A stretch of 64,000 nucleotides of DNA from Strigops habroptila (Eukaryota > Chordata > Aves > Psittaciformes > Psittacidae): positions 133,640,057 through 133,704,056 of the forward strand of contig NC_044277.2 of the NCBI RefSeq assembly GCF_004027225.2, in the 5' to 3' direction. A program made the translations under genes and the position numbers. Below the pieces are notes generated by a model. That model was not told the origin of the DNA. It saw nothing but the letters and a program-made list of their open reading frames with translations, and did no database searches. Below are positions 37,313 to 50,224 of this stretch, piece after piece. Within the stretch, counting starts at the first letter, position 1. Every line of letters starts with the position of its first letter.

Positions 37313-40297
37313 TAGTAATCTGGTTTGTTTCCATTTACCACACCTAGCTTACCAAAAGCTATTGCTTAAAAGTGAAGTTCTTGATTCAAAAAAAGGAAAC
37401 TGTCAACTTGAAAGTGCTAAAAGAAGGGAGAACAGGAATTTCATATGCTACATCTACATAGTGGTTGATGTATTTAGTCCACTGAATATGGCTTTACAAT
37501 TACTTTATTCATTCTTATTTGCTTGCCGTTTCAAAAATATTTTCTGTATTCTATGGCAGAAGTCAGAAAAATACGCAAATCCAGCATCGTTGATTCTTCT
37601 GTAAAGCTAACATACCTCCTACGTCACTTTTAGATTGTATTAATGCTTGGGATCACAAACTAGCAATTTCTGTAAAGCAAAGTCATCTTCAAATAGTATT
37701 TTCAAACCAGCTTGATTCTGTGTTCCACAGTACCGTTGGAGGGCTCTGCAATCATAAGGCCTTCTCTGCTCCCACATTATTTGCTGCTCATAAAAGCCAG
37801 CTATGCAGAAGGAAAATATGATCTTCAGGACCATATGGTCCATATGGTATGTTCAGGTGCAGCCACAGAATTCACTATGGGCAGTGGCCAGCTCCTGGCC
37901 TGTAGTGTTTCCCTCCCATGTTTCTGGATTTCATGAGAATTAATTTCATCCAGAACTTCCGCAGGCTTTGATCTGCCACCTAACAAAAGCGAGGGTGTTT
38001 GGGATCCTGCCCTCTGTGAAATGCAGTGCTTGCATAATCATTAATCCTCTCCTGTTTAGCTCAGATTTTTAAACTGTCACTTATACAGTAGGAGACAAGT
38101 CTCTAGTTTCACGTGATTTATTCAATGAAAAATAAAATTGCCAAAGAGCAACTTCTTTCTGGGCACTTAAACAAAGAAAGTCTTTTGTGTCTCCAGTGAT
38201 CCATGAACCTTATCGCCATGAAATGTTCGTGTTGGTAATTCATTGTGATGTGACCAACCGCATACATCACCTAATGCAATCAGCTCCAAAGATGGAAAAA
38301 CGCATACATACACAAGATTACTTTTCCTTCATTCTCTGGAATAAAGAGCCTCCTGCAACTCCATTGTACCCTGTTTTGAGGCAGTGATCCAACACAGACA
38401 ACCTGGGAACCTTGGCTTGTGTCTCAGCAAAGACCATTCTCCAAACTATGGATACCAACAGGCTTCCTGTTGAGCAGCAAGGACCAAGTGCCTCTCGGGA
38501 GCAGACCCAAAGGAAATTTTACATAAAGATTGCTGGTTTGTAAAATAGCTTCATCTTTCAAGACAGATTGCACACTTTAGTCCAACTTCTGGCAGTTGCA
38601 TTGGAACTCAAACCTGAAAGCAAGCTCCAGCTCCTGTCACTCCCTGGGTATCAAAGCAGACTGTGCTCAGGATGCAGCCACTACCAGTGTCACAATCACA
38701 CTGTTATGACATAAACAATTTATGTCCTGAAGATACTGTGACAAAACTAAAATACCCAATGCTTTATCATGCATGTAGTTATACAAATGTTACTCATAGT
38801 TGGAATGTGTTCATAAAACTGTGTAGCTAGGTATGTGTTTGCTTAAGACCTGGGAGGCATCCCAGACTTGTATTTTCCTGTTTCCTGCAGCTTAAAGAAA
38901 CAGGGTGCAGTTGAAATTTGTTGTGTAGTGGGCAGGATGCAGGCCTAAAGAGTACAGGAGATGTAAGGATCCTTTGCTCATGTATGCATAAAAGCCTGTG
39001 AGGATTATATTGGATTATGACAGTGGTATTGGTGCACATGAACACTAGTTAGAAATGAATTCTAAATTCAAGGGACTAGGTAATCCTTGTTTTAGCAGAA
39101 TGATGGTTAGCATGTTACTTGTATTTGGTTTTAAACTGATACAGCTTAAACAATACAAAAACTAGAGGTAAACTGGGTAGCAGTAGGAAATAAAGATGCA
39201 AAGCACCTCAGTATCAGTGTATTATCTGTCCTCTACTCGTGTAGCTGTTGCTGGACTAAACTGCCTGATTTATGCACCTTGTAATAATTATGCCCCCAAA
39301 TTTATCACACAATTGCAATTTCTTGATTGGTGTAAAGCTTTACTTCATGAACGTACCATTCAAAGTTAATGCCCCAGTCCACTATGTGGACAACTTATAC
39401 ATCAAAAGCTGCTGACACTGGCTGCCTAAGATGTGGTGTTGTCTAATCATATTTGCTAGCCCATCTTCTCAATCATACTAAGGTCCCATATGCAATTTCT
39501 TTTTTGCAATGGAAGCTTATGTACAGGCTGCTGCCTTGACTGATACCTTGAGGAATGAAGCATGGACCTTGGGGGAAACAAACCTCGAGGATCTATGCGC
39601 TGCTGCAGTTTGGGCTGAAGAGTAGCTGTGGGCTGTAAAATGCCTCTGTGAATCAGCACAGATGGGATTTGTATCACATACCATGAGGCATTTGCACTTC
39701 AGTTCAGCTGAGTCTAGCTACCTCAAGCAGACGAAATTTGGCCAGAAGGTTGAACAATGAACTGGTGTGTTTAAACTTCTATGGATTTAATGAATAAATA
39801 CCTATGAAGAACACTATCAAAATGGCCCCTTGGTCTCTTTGCCTTTATTCTCATTCCTACAGTTATTGCAAGAGGAGCAGTGTCAGTTTGTGACTTCTAA
39901 CCTCTGTGATGTGACAAGGTTATTAATCCTTTTGTCAGCTTAAGCCATGTTGAGAGACTAAAGCAGAAAATGAGGATCAGCTTTCTTTACCAGCATCCTT
40001 CTGTGTTTTGGGTGTGTGTATACTTAGCTACAATAATAACAATCATATTTTTGTCAAACCAAAGCTTTTTTCTTTTTACGTATTCATATACATTAATGGA
40101 AATTTAACATGTTTAGCAGAGATTTTATTTCTCTGTGTAGGAGAGTATGATGAAAATAGTCACAATTTTGGCAACTGTCTCAGAATATAAAGATCTGCTC
40201 ATGAGTCTAAAGCAATGTTTGGCTGTTTCCATTTAATCTGTGCAACTTGATTATAATGTGTTTATACAATTTCATTAATGTTAAAGTACTGAAATAA
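37313..40297. other. Intergenic AT-rich DNA, no gene recognised
   Basis: No gene or mobile element recognised. A short inverted repeat GACATAAA/TTTATGTC with a 3-nt spacer lies at 38708-38726. Open frames are short. Confidence 0.6.
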
Positions 40298-41875
40298 TGC
40301 AGTAGGCCAACTGTCTTCTCTTCACAGACCCAATGCTACAATGGACAATCTGTCGAAGAGATAAAAACTCTTACAGAAGGCAATCACCTGACCTTGCCAG
40401 TCACAATCAATGACAATGGTTACATCAGAAAAGTCTCACTAATTGATTCCTGGCTCCATGACTGGTGTCAGTGCCAGAATTTGGGGATTTAACCATGAGT
40501 GAGTTTATACAGCACTAGGCCTGCTGGCGACAGATGGGGGACGCCTGTCCCAAAGGGAAAAAAGGATCCTAGCCCAGGAGCTAGCAGGGCTTATAGAAAG
40601 GACTTTAAACTGGGTTTGAAGGGGGAAGGGAATAACACCAGTCTCACTAGAAATGAGCCACGGGGTAGCATGCTGCTGTTGGAGTCCAGATCCACAGGAA
40701 AACTTAAATGCATCTATGCCAATGCCTGCAGCATGGGCAACAAACAGGAGGAACTGGAAGCTATCGTGCAGCAGGAAAATCATGACATAATCACTGTCAT
40801 AGAAATGTAGTGGAATGATTAGCATGGGTGGAGTGCTGCAGTGAATGGCTACAGGCTCTTCAGAAGGGATAGGCAAGGAAAAAGAGGTGGTGGGATTGTG
40901 TTGCATGTCGGGGAGTGCATCAACTGCCTTGAACTCAATGTTGTAAGTGGGAAGGCTGAGTATTTGTGGGTTTGTGGGAAGATCAGGGGGAAGGCCAACC
41001 AAGCCGATATGCTGGTATGTGTCTGTTACAGACCACCCAGCCAGGATGAAGCTGCAGAAGAAGTGTTCTTCAAACAACTGGGAGAAGTTACACGATCGCT
41101 TGCCCTTATTCTCATGGGGGACTTCATCTACCAGATGTCTGCTGGAAGTACAACACAGCAGAGAAGAAACAATCCAGGAGGTTCTTGGAGGGTGTGGAAG
41201 ATCACTTCCTAACCCAGCTGGTGATTGAGCCAACTATGGGGGATGCCTGACTAGATGTCCTGTTCGCAGACAGAAGGACTGGTGGGTGATGTGATGATTG
41301 GAGGCCGTCTTGGGCAAAGCGATCACAAAATGATTGAATTTTCAACCCTTGGAGAAGTCAGGAAGAAGGTCAGCAAAACCTCCACCTTAGACTTTTGGAG
41401 GGCTGACTTTGGCCTGTTTAGGATGCTGGTTGGCAGAATTCCTTGGGAAACATTACTGAATGACAAAGGGGTCCAGGAAGGCTGGGCACTCTTCATGAAT
41501 GAAATCCGTAAGGCGCAGGAGCAGGTGGTCCATATGTGCCAAAAATCAAACTGGTGGAGAAGAATTGCAGCCTGGCTGACCAGGGAGATATTGCTTGAAC
41601 TCAGGAAAAAAAAAGAGAACTTATCACCTGTGGAAGAAGGGACTGTCACCCCATGAAAAGTACAAGGATGTTGTTAGGTTATGTAGAAAGTCAGAAATGC
41701 AAAGGCACAGATGGAACTAAATCTGGCCACTGCCATAAAAGATAATAAAAAGTAGTTTTACAAATATGTTAGCAATAAAAGGAGGGCCAAGGAGAACCTC
41801 CATCCTCTGTTGGATACTAGAGGAAACCTAGTGACTGAGGATGAGGAAAAGGGTAAGTTACTTAATGCTGCCTAG
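40298..41875 (+). mobile_element. CR1 LINE, end of ORF1 plus ORF2 endonuclease region (degraded)
   Basis: This is the longest CR1 copy in the window. The first part keeps the end of the ORF1 protein, an SGNH/GDSL-type esterase in CR1: SLIDSWLHDWCQCQNLG up to a TAA at 40490, then in another frame GRLSQREKRILAQELAGLIE and RTLN. The catalytic D-x-x-H motif expected here reads DGGR, so the histidine is lost. ORF2 follows with LKCIYANACSMGNKQEELEA, GYRLFRRDRQGKRGGG, VCYRPPSQDEA, LILMGDF, SDHKMIEFSTLG and FWRADFGLFRML, the APE-type endonuclease domain and linker. The GDFN motif is mutated (GDFI) and several stops and frameshifts are present, including one at 40808. The homology ends abruptly near 41875 at AAGTTACTTAATGC, so the reverse transcriptase and 3' end are absent. 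It is not able to move by itself. Confidence 0.92.
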
Positions 41876-41929
41876 AGTTTGGACTCTTAGTGGGGCTTGG
41901 ATGTCAGGATTGCTTTAGTTCCACTTCTG

Positions 41930-42490
41930 TGTGTTAGCAGGGTAAACCAAGGCCCCAGAAGCTGAAAACATGCATAAGAAGACATTTGCTCAAAACCAGT
42001 TCTGTTCATTGTTTTCAGACCTATTGTGTTTCACGCTACGAGAACAAAGCGCTCTCAACTGAATTCATTCCACAGGCTCCCCCTCTGCCCTGGCTTCTCC
42101 CCTAAGGTCCCCCTCACTCATGCTCCTCTCTCTCCATGGTGCAGCTGCTGAACTACAATTGGCTGCTCCTAAATTGATTTCAAATCCTATGTTTTCCAGG
42201 AACCAAATTCATTCACAGCCTTGCTCAGTCACAGCGCCCAACTTGACACCAGATTTATCACTAGACTTTATTAAGACAGGATGATAAACAGCAGTGGTTT
42301 ACTGTCAGTCAAGCAGTGGTCAGTTGTCCAGCTACCCGAATCCCATAACCCTCAAGCTGCAAGTCTCTTTTGTGTACATTTATTTAGTTCCTATATCTTG
42401 TAGCATATTGTTGGGATTTATCTTTTATCATGCCCTTTCTAAATGGTTACATACTTAACCCACCCCCTAAGAAGGCTGAGCCCCAGGCCT
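41930..42490 (-). mobile_element. Possible LTR-type element fragment (doubtful)
   Basis: The sequence just after the truncated CR1 has a composition unlike its flanks. On the minus strand it would carry an AATAAA (complement of 42267-42272) downstream of a CCACCCCCTAAG-type stretch, an arrangement seen in endogenous retroviral LTRs. I see no flanking target duplication, no matching second LTR and no gag/pol/env coding sequence. It could equally be unique DNA. Confidence 0.2.
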
Positions 42491-44424
42491 CAGCAATGAT
42501 AGGTGCTCAGATGAGGCTATGTTTCTTTGAATGCTGTAGCTGGACTTGTCCCAGTCTGCAGACGCAATAACACAGGTATCTTCTGTACACTGTTCTTAGT
42601 CCCTGGGTGGACTACAGACATTCTGCTACTTTGTCTGGTATCTGAGCCGTTAGCAGTCACACTCTCCTCTTTACTTCAGTTGCACAACTGAAATAATTAG
42701 ACTTGCTGTTTTCCAGCCCTTTTTTGCATTTCATTAACCTATGCCTCTCTGCAGAGTCTGCATCTCTAGCATTTGCAATACAAATGCACCTGATGTGTGG
42801 CCTGCAGCCCCAGCAGTGCCTCCAAGGGTTGCCCCATAACCAAAGGGGGACTGCACCAAGGTCACTCCCGAGCAGTAGCTGCACACCCCAGTCTTGCATC
42901 TGTCAGGTGGCCTCCTGCTCTTGGGTGCACCCATCATACTTCCTGCTCCATCCATCATTTTTTATGAGACCTTTGGAGTCTTGTGCATCAGCAGCCAGGT
43001 AAGATGAGAGGTCTGATATACAGCAGGCATTCATTTGGAAAGGGATTCTCTGCCTTTGTGTACAGACTTGTTTGCATCCATTCCTGTTCTTTCTTGCCTC
43101 TGTACTGAAAACCTTCCTCTAACCAGCCTGTAACGTTTAGTACAGACTTCCATATAAGATTAAAGTATGATAAGGTATCTGCAGCAACAGCCAATTAAAG
43201 TGAATTTAAAAGGGAAAGATTTTGAAGGTTAAATGTATAGCAGGAGGTGATTTAATTACTTACAGGATAGAGAGATAGAGAGCCTAAATAGACAAATCAG
43301 TGCAGCTGGAATAATGACACCCAGCAGCCTCCCAGGGAAATACAGAGGACAGATAAGTCCATCATGAAAGAGGCTTAAGATAACCCACATTACATTGCAT
43401 TTGCTGTGGGTTAAGCCTGAATGCAGTTGCCATGGTTTAGCTGATGTGAAGTAACTTCTTAAGCTCTCGTACCTTAATCACGTGTGTGAGCCCTAAGGTT
43501 GCAGAAATACACACTAGATCAGATGGGCAGAGTTGCATAAAAAATGCAGAACTTTAAAAACTATGAAAAGAAAACAGAATTTATTCAGAAACAGAGAAAA
43601 CCACTTTCTTCTGTCTTGTGTAGATTCATTTCGAATTTCCGCAGCACCTTAACCTTGCAGTAATGTGAGATATAAGAAGGGAACCACTACAAGAAGGGTG
43701 GAAGTCAAAGATGTGAAATTATGTTATAGTTAAACTAATGTAAAACTAAACATAAATTTCAGATGTGTGCTGAACTGGATGAAAAGCAGAACGGGGACAT
43801 GGGTATTTAGGTGAAATCAAGAACAATTCCATGCATTGGGCAAAAGGAACAACAACCAGGCTTAGTGCCAGAGTCATGGAAACAAAACAGTTTTATCAGT
43901 GTCTTTCCCACAGGAGTCATTCATACACTTCAAATGTTCTTTGGGTCAGAGAGCAAGCAACGGTGCAGTTCAAGGCACTCGTGTGTGACTTCCAGGGCCA
44001 ACCCTGATGACTGGAGTTATACAAAGTGGACAGTGTCAAGAGCAGATAGATGCTCAAACACTCCTGGAGTCAATGACCAAGATACTCTCCTATAATATCA
44101 GACCTAAATATAATTCCTTGTTCCAAATCAGGCAAAGAAGGGATCTGAGCATCATCTTCCTGTACTCTAAGTGAAAGCTGGATATGTAGTTCAGTATAAG
44201 CAGCAGAGACAAGAGCTCCCTGGGCAGCAGACACCCATGGCCTTGTTTCCCACTTTGTCAAAGCCAGAGCCTGAAAATCCAGTCAGGGCTGTTGCTTAGG
44301 ACAGGGAATGAGCCATTTCAGAATAAGCAGTTGTCATTCTCACCCATTCCTCTTGCAGCAGCAAGTCTGTCTCTCCTGAGCTCCTGTCTGAGAGTCTGTC
44401 TCTCCACTCATCATCACAGCTCTG

Positions 44425-44454
44425 TCCTTCCCCTCCCTCCCTTCCTCCCTTCCT
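44425..44454 (+). repeat. 30-nt polypyrimidine tract
   Basis: An uninterrupted C/T run composed of CCCT/CCTT-like units. Such mirror-like tracts can form triplex (H-DNA) structures. No exon follows it. Confidence 0.85.
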
Positions 44455-47063
44455 GTGGCAGGCAGAACCCAGGCCTCTTCTCCAGGCAGCAAAACTCATT
44501 TTTATTGATGCTGATAAGATGCCTTAAGCTGAACCTGGTGTAAACACAACACTTTTGCATAATAAATCTCATTTTATTCCAAACTGTATACAGAATCATA
44601 CTTGGATCAAAACTCAGAAAGAAGTTTTTTCATCAAAAGGAAAGAGTTTTATTTAATTCATGGGATATTTATGAACTGTAAATTAAAAAATAAAAGTTTT
44701 TTGTCTTTGTTTCCAATAATAAACTAAAAATTTGGAAATACTAGAAAGGAGTGAAATAAAGGCACGATCTGTTATAAATCAGAATGAGAGACATACCTGA
44801 CCTCAAAGATGAATAGAGAAAAAGATCTGTGAAAGATCAATAACTACATTAAATGCAGTAGCTGTGGTAGAAGCTACTTGGTATGAAACCTCTGATTTCA
44901 GCAAATTCTATATCAAAATCCCTTCTTTTTTAGTGGGGACTCCAGAACTGGCTCCCAAGTGGAGATGAGAGTGGTATTCAATAGGCTGCAAAGTACTAGA
45001 AGGCAAAGAAAAGGCAGAAGTTAGCTGTTAAGGCAAAGTAGCTGCCTGCTGGGTAAAAACCAAATGGCATAACTGGTGGAGACATGATGACCTTGTTGCC
45101 TGGAAACATTTAAAGTGAGTTTTGTTAGTGACCTTCCAGTTGGCTGGGGTAAAAATCAGCCAACCCAGAGGTGTTGGCTGATTGCTAGCAGCGTGCTCGT
45201 TTTCTGTGGGGTCATTCTGCCCTTTGTATTGAGACTAATTGAGCTGGTGAAAGGAGCTGCACAAAGGTGGCTGCTGCAGGGCAACTGAGGAGTTTGGCAC
45301 CCACTTCTGCAGAGTCCTCCAGAGGGAAAGAGAACCGAGGGCTACCTGCATGGCTTCAGAGGAAGACGTTAGCGTTCCACAGCCCTCTGGTGCTAAATGC
45401 CAGAATGATCAACCTGATTAGTGCTGAGCTGCTCCTCTGCACAGTGTGTCTTTGCTAACCTTGGAAACTCAATTAGAAATTATTTTAGCTGGGCTTTTTC
45501 TGCTTATTTATTCATTTGGGTTTTGAGCTGAACTGCACGCCATTCTTACGAGATGAGCTGATTGGGCAGTTCTGGATACTGCAACACTTCCTAAGGGAAC
45601 AAATATTCTTATATTTTTTTACTATTGCAATATCTAGGATCCTCAGACAGCCTTCTCTGATCTTTCTTACCATAAACAGCACATTCCAACCTCAGAATAA
45701 ACATTTTATCTCCCAGTATTTTCTAAGAATGTGTTCAGCTTTGGCCCATTTTACCTCATGTTCAGGTAAATTATTTATGAGAATTTATCTGAGGATGAAC
45801 ATAGTGACTTGATAAATATATTATCAAAAACAAATGAAAAAGCACAATAAAAGCACTAAATAAAAGGGAATTTGATGGCAAGTCTGTAATAGAGAAAGTG
45901 AAAAAAAAAGATCTTGCCCCAAATTCTGTTCATAGATTTTCCACCTGTGGGACTTCTACAGTTTCATAAATTACCATCTCCTCTGCAAAAGATTATTAAT
46001 CTTATTTTTCCTAGGGAGAAATTAAAGTCGCACTGTTAATCATGTTGCCTTCTACTGAGAAGTACTAATGCTTGTGGGTATGTTGGTTAGGTTGCCACAG
46101 GTGGAGATATCAGAGAATGAAAGCTGAGTTATTTTCTTTGTGTTTTGTCTCCTCAAACAGGATGGTAGCAAATCTCACAACAGCAGTTTTTGCTTGCCAG
46201 AGCAGGTGAGGCATCTTTGTCTGCATCAGTAAGAACTGTAGTGGGTCTCTCTCAAACTCACAAAAACTCAAAGCAATGCTGCTGCTCCAATAACCACATT
46301 CCACTTGCTTTTCCATCCTTTAAGAAAATTCACTTCACAACTAGACAAAACCCACAATTTTATATTCATCTCAGTATCTAGAAAAGATGAGTTGGCAACT
46401 AAGGCTCTTCTATGCCCTACAGGGGAAGTGGATGCAAATAAGAAGATGAAAAAGAGTGGTTTTGACACACCATGCCTTTTACAACACTTCCAGGACAGTT
46501 ATTGCAAGGCAATTGAACTCTGGAGAGTTTTATCCCAGATACTTAAACATCTGGCTTTTAATGCAGAATTCATTAGCACCTGAAGTCATAATTAATAATG
46601 GAAAGTGCATTAAGATCCTGAAAGAAAAACAGTTGTTATTGCAAAGTATTAAACATTGAGTAAAAGAAGCAGCTCCTCAGTGGCATGTAATAGTTACAGC
46701 TCTTACTCCACAAATCACTTAAAGCCACTTATAACTACTATTATTAGCTATAAAAGCCCACTTGGGTTTTATGAATGCTGCAGAACTGAGACAAAAAGAT
46801 TGCTTTGAAAAGAATGGTGTCTTGGTCATCGTAAGTCTTTTGGCCTCCAAACAGGCCTGGTCAAAAGAAAAATGGAAATTATACCGGTCCAGTTACCTAG
46901 AAAAATATCTGAAGATTTAAATGCAATGTATCTAGGAAGATTTTATTTTAATTAGAACATAGCAGAATAACAGCAGCAACCTGCAGTGATATCATCAAAT
47001 CCAGGCTGTTTCTATGGTAACACCACCAACTCCCAGAAATTATCGTGTCAGTTTGCCATAAAT

Positions 47064-47093
47064 AGAAAAAAAAAAGAAAGAAAGAAAAAAGGA
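47064..47093 (+). repeat. GAAA-type purine tract
   Basis: An uninterrupted A/G run containing (GAAA)n units and a 10-A stretch; an imperfect microsatellite. Confidence 0.85.
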
Positions 47094-50000
47094 TTACTGG
47101 AGAAAGAAAATGAAGAGGATGCTTATTGCCAATATGCTGTCAAGTTTTATTCTGCAAAAAAATGTAGTGAGGTGAAAACCTAAGTAAAATTTACACTGCT
47201 CCTGCCGCACATGTGGGGCCTTGAACACCTTTTCTGAAGACTTTATAAATGTTTTTTATGGAAAAAAACCCCATGCAGTGCACTATTCTCTACTGATCTC
47301 CCTGCTTTCAGTGCTGTCTACAGCATGAGTGAGCTCAAGGTTGGTGTGGGAGAGAGAAATGCTTTTGGTCATAGACACTTGCTGTATTTCCTCATTTCCA
47401 TTTTTCTGTTAGCTCTGCACTTTGAAAGTCCCATCTGAAAGGGATACAACTACAGAGAAAGAAAAGTAAGCAATGAATATCACAAACAGAAGCTATTCTT
47501 TCTCTCCATACGCTTATCTGATTGCTTCCAGCCTGGTGCCTTCAGAAACCACATAAACACAAGGGAAACCACTCAAGTTCCTCCCAGGAATATCTGGAGA
47601 TGTCCTATCCCTTTGAGACTCCAGTCCAGCAGCATTTCTGCACTCTGGCACTTGGCAGGCTTGTTTCTGTGGCTCTCCTCACCACTGCAACACGCTCCCT
47701 TCTGTGGAGGCAGTGTCTTTCCAATGAGCTGCCCAGACCACTGTCAATAGCTTCCCAGCACTGTATTCCCAGCTGTGAAATTCTCTTGCTCATGGTTTGT
47801 GACTACTATTTTTCCACTTACAAGATGTGTTCTTCTCTCAGTGATTCTCCTTTATTTCCCCCTCACCAGCCATTCCTCCTGAAATTATCCATTATAATAT
47901 TTTTGAGCCCTGCCCTATTGTGGCTAGTAATAGTACCTGAATGTCACACCATTACCTGTATCATTTGCTTCATATATCATATGTACTGAGAAAAAATTCT
48001 CCGCTTAGAAATAGTCCATGGTAATAAATTATTATTGAATTTTATCTCATTGAATGACTGAAAATAATAATGTCACTTTGGGCAAAACCAGATGGTGATA
48101 GCATCGGTAACGGCTGCTGAGAATATTGACAGTGAATGTGATGATAGTCCTTCAAGTGTCATCTTTCCTCTTTAACAATTTAATTGAAACTCCTGTCTGC
48201 ATATAGCACAGCAGAGGGCACTCCTTTCTTCAGGTCCCTACAATGAGTCTAACATACTTCAAGTGCTCTCATGGGCTGGAAGAGATAGCAACTATATTTC
48301 AAAGAGGAAAATACCTTTAAACATCTATTAAAATGTTGATGCCATCACCTGTAAAGAATATGTGTGAGCCCATTTGTTCCAACAGGACTTACACAAATAT
48401 TTTTCATATGCAGCAGACTATAAAATATTTCAGATTTTGGTAATAAGTGCTGAAAAGCTGAACAGGCATTTACTAATATATATTTAAATCTTGGTTTCAA
48501 ATGAGGATATATCTTTCTTTAGACATAAAAGGCCAAATTACTATTTCAAATAAAATCTGGAGGATTTGCAATAGTATATCCAGATGCTAAAGCTGCAAAT
48601 TTGTTTATGCAAGCAAATCATAAGACCTGCTGCCTGCCCATCTCCTGCTGTCTAACAGCATAGACCGGTCGCTCTATATGAGCATGATTCTAAGGACTGC
48701 AGAGTTGAACAGTTTTTCAGGTCTGACTGGTGGTGAACTAGATAGAGAAGCAGTCCAGAGGCAGAGTGTAAGGGAAGCACAATAATTTGCTGAGAATACT
48801 CAGTTGTGCCTGAGTTACTGCCAGGAGCAGTAAGGACTACCTGAGCACTTGTACTCAAGGTGACCAAATACAGACTTGCACATCTTTTTGACTACACTAA
48901 TACTTAAGCTGCACATGCAATGTTAATAGCTGTGTATGCCATGACGTAGGAGACTTTCTTTTGCTGTTCATCACCCTGTTCTAGGTAAACTCTGAGCTAA
49001 ATCTAGTATTTGACACGTTGATGCTTAAAAAAAGAAGTGTTCAGAATAATATGTTCAAAGCCCAGGATGCAGAAAAACAGTCATGCTGCTGCTTTGCTAT
49101 AATGTGATAGTTGAAGCAAAAGGAATTTTGGGGGAGGGAATTGCTCACAAAGATCACAAAGTACCTTTCTATTTCAAGAAAGTGGCAAAGGAAACCGTCC
49201 TCTTGAAACAGACTATTTGTGCCTACTAATTATTATCTTCAAGTACACTCCCCCTGGTGGGGATGAAAAGGTTATACTCTGAAAAGTGAGATACGAAAAT
49301 GGTATTCTGATTCTTGCCATATTCCACTTTTCACCCTAATTGCAGGCTAGCACCAGGCATGCTTTCAGCCCATTATTCTCTACAGAGGCCTGCTAATGGT
49401 ATTTCATCTACTGCCTAATTCTACAGCTTTAACATGGAAAAATTCCTTTCAAATTCAATGCCAATGGAGAGCAAACACTAGGTCTGCCTCTCTGCTTTTT
49501 GTTTAGCTGTTCAGTAACTGGATAAACATTAACCAGCTGGGTAGTGCAATTATAATTTTTTTAAGGTACCATAAATGCTTGCAACAGCATATTATCTGGC
49601 AGCCTCACAAATATTAATGAATGCATTCTTGTTCCACTCACGCTATTAAGAGCGATTAAGTACTTTCACAGAGGTCATGCAGAAAATGAACGGCAGACCC
49701 AAGAAAAATCCAAAGCTTTTTTAGTAAGAAATACTTTTTAAGACATCCCACAGCATAAACAGAAAAAAGCAAAAGAAATACAATTAGTGGAGGAGTTGAC
49801 ATTAAGTACTAATTATTTACTATGAGCCTGAATGTACTTAGACATCATTTCCAATGAACTCGGCAAACAGCTTGCTCAACAAAATCAGGAGTAAGGGTTT
49901 AGGATTTGGATTAAAAACACTGAAAAAAAAGTAAACACTAATATTCCCCTCTAGGGAAATCATCTCTACTAATTATTTGTCTACAGCTTTCCTCAGTATT

Positions 50001-50182
50001 GCAGTCTCAACTGCATTTGTAAACATGGCTCCGTTGTTCTGTAATAAGCAACTCAGCCACTTCTAGGAGTTTCTTATTAAAATGTATTAGAGCAAACTAA
50101 AGTTCTGAGTTATTATTAACTCTCTATGGAAAGGACAGAATTTGTACAGATAACAAGGAAAAGATCAATATTTGGAGACAAA

Positions 50183-50224
50183 CATATGGGAATATCTCTG
50201 TTCATACATGGGAATGTCTCTGTT
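50183..50224 (+). repeat. Two-copy ~21-bp tandem duplication
   Basis: Copy one (50183-50202, CATATGGGAATATCTCTGTT) and copy two (50203-50224, beginning CATACATGGGAATG and ending TCTCTGTT) are adjacent and differ by a small insertion and one substitution. Confidence 0.75.

Noticed and set aside
40505-41233. 242-codon minus-strand frame
   Set aside because: It is the antisense of the CR1 ORF1/ORF2 remnant on the plus strand.
47522-47989. 155-codon plus-strand frame with hydrophobic C-terminal part
   Set aside because: The hydrophobic stretch reflects T-rich composition. No family resemblance, and no splice sites that would make it an exon.
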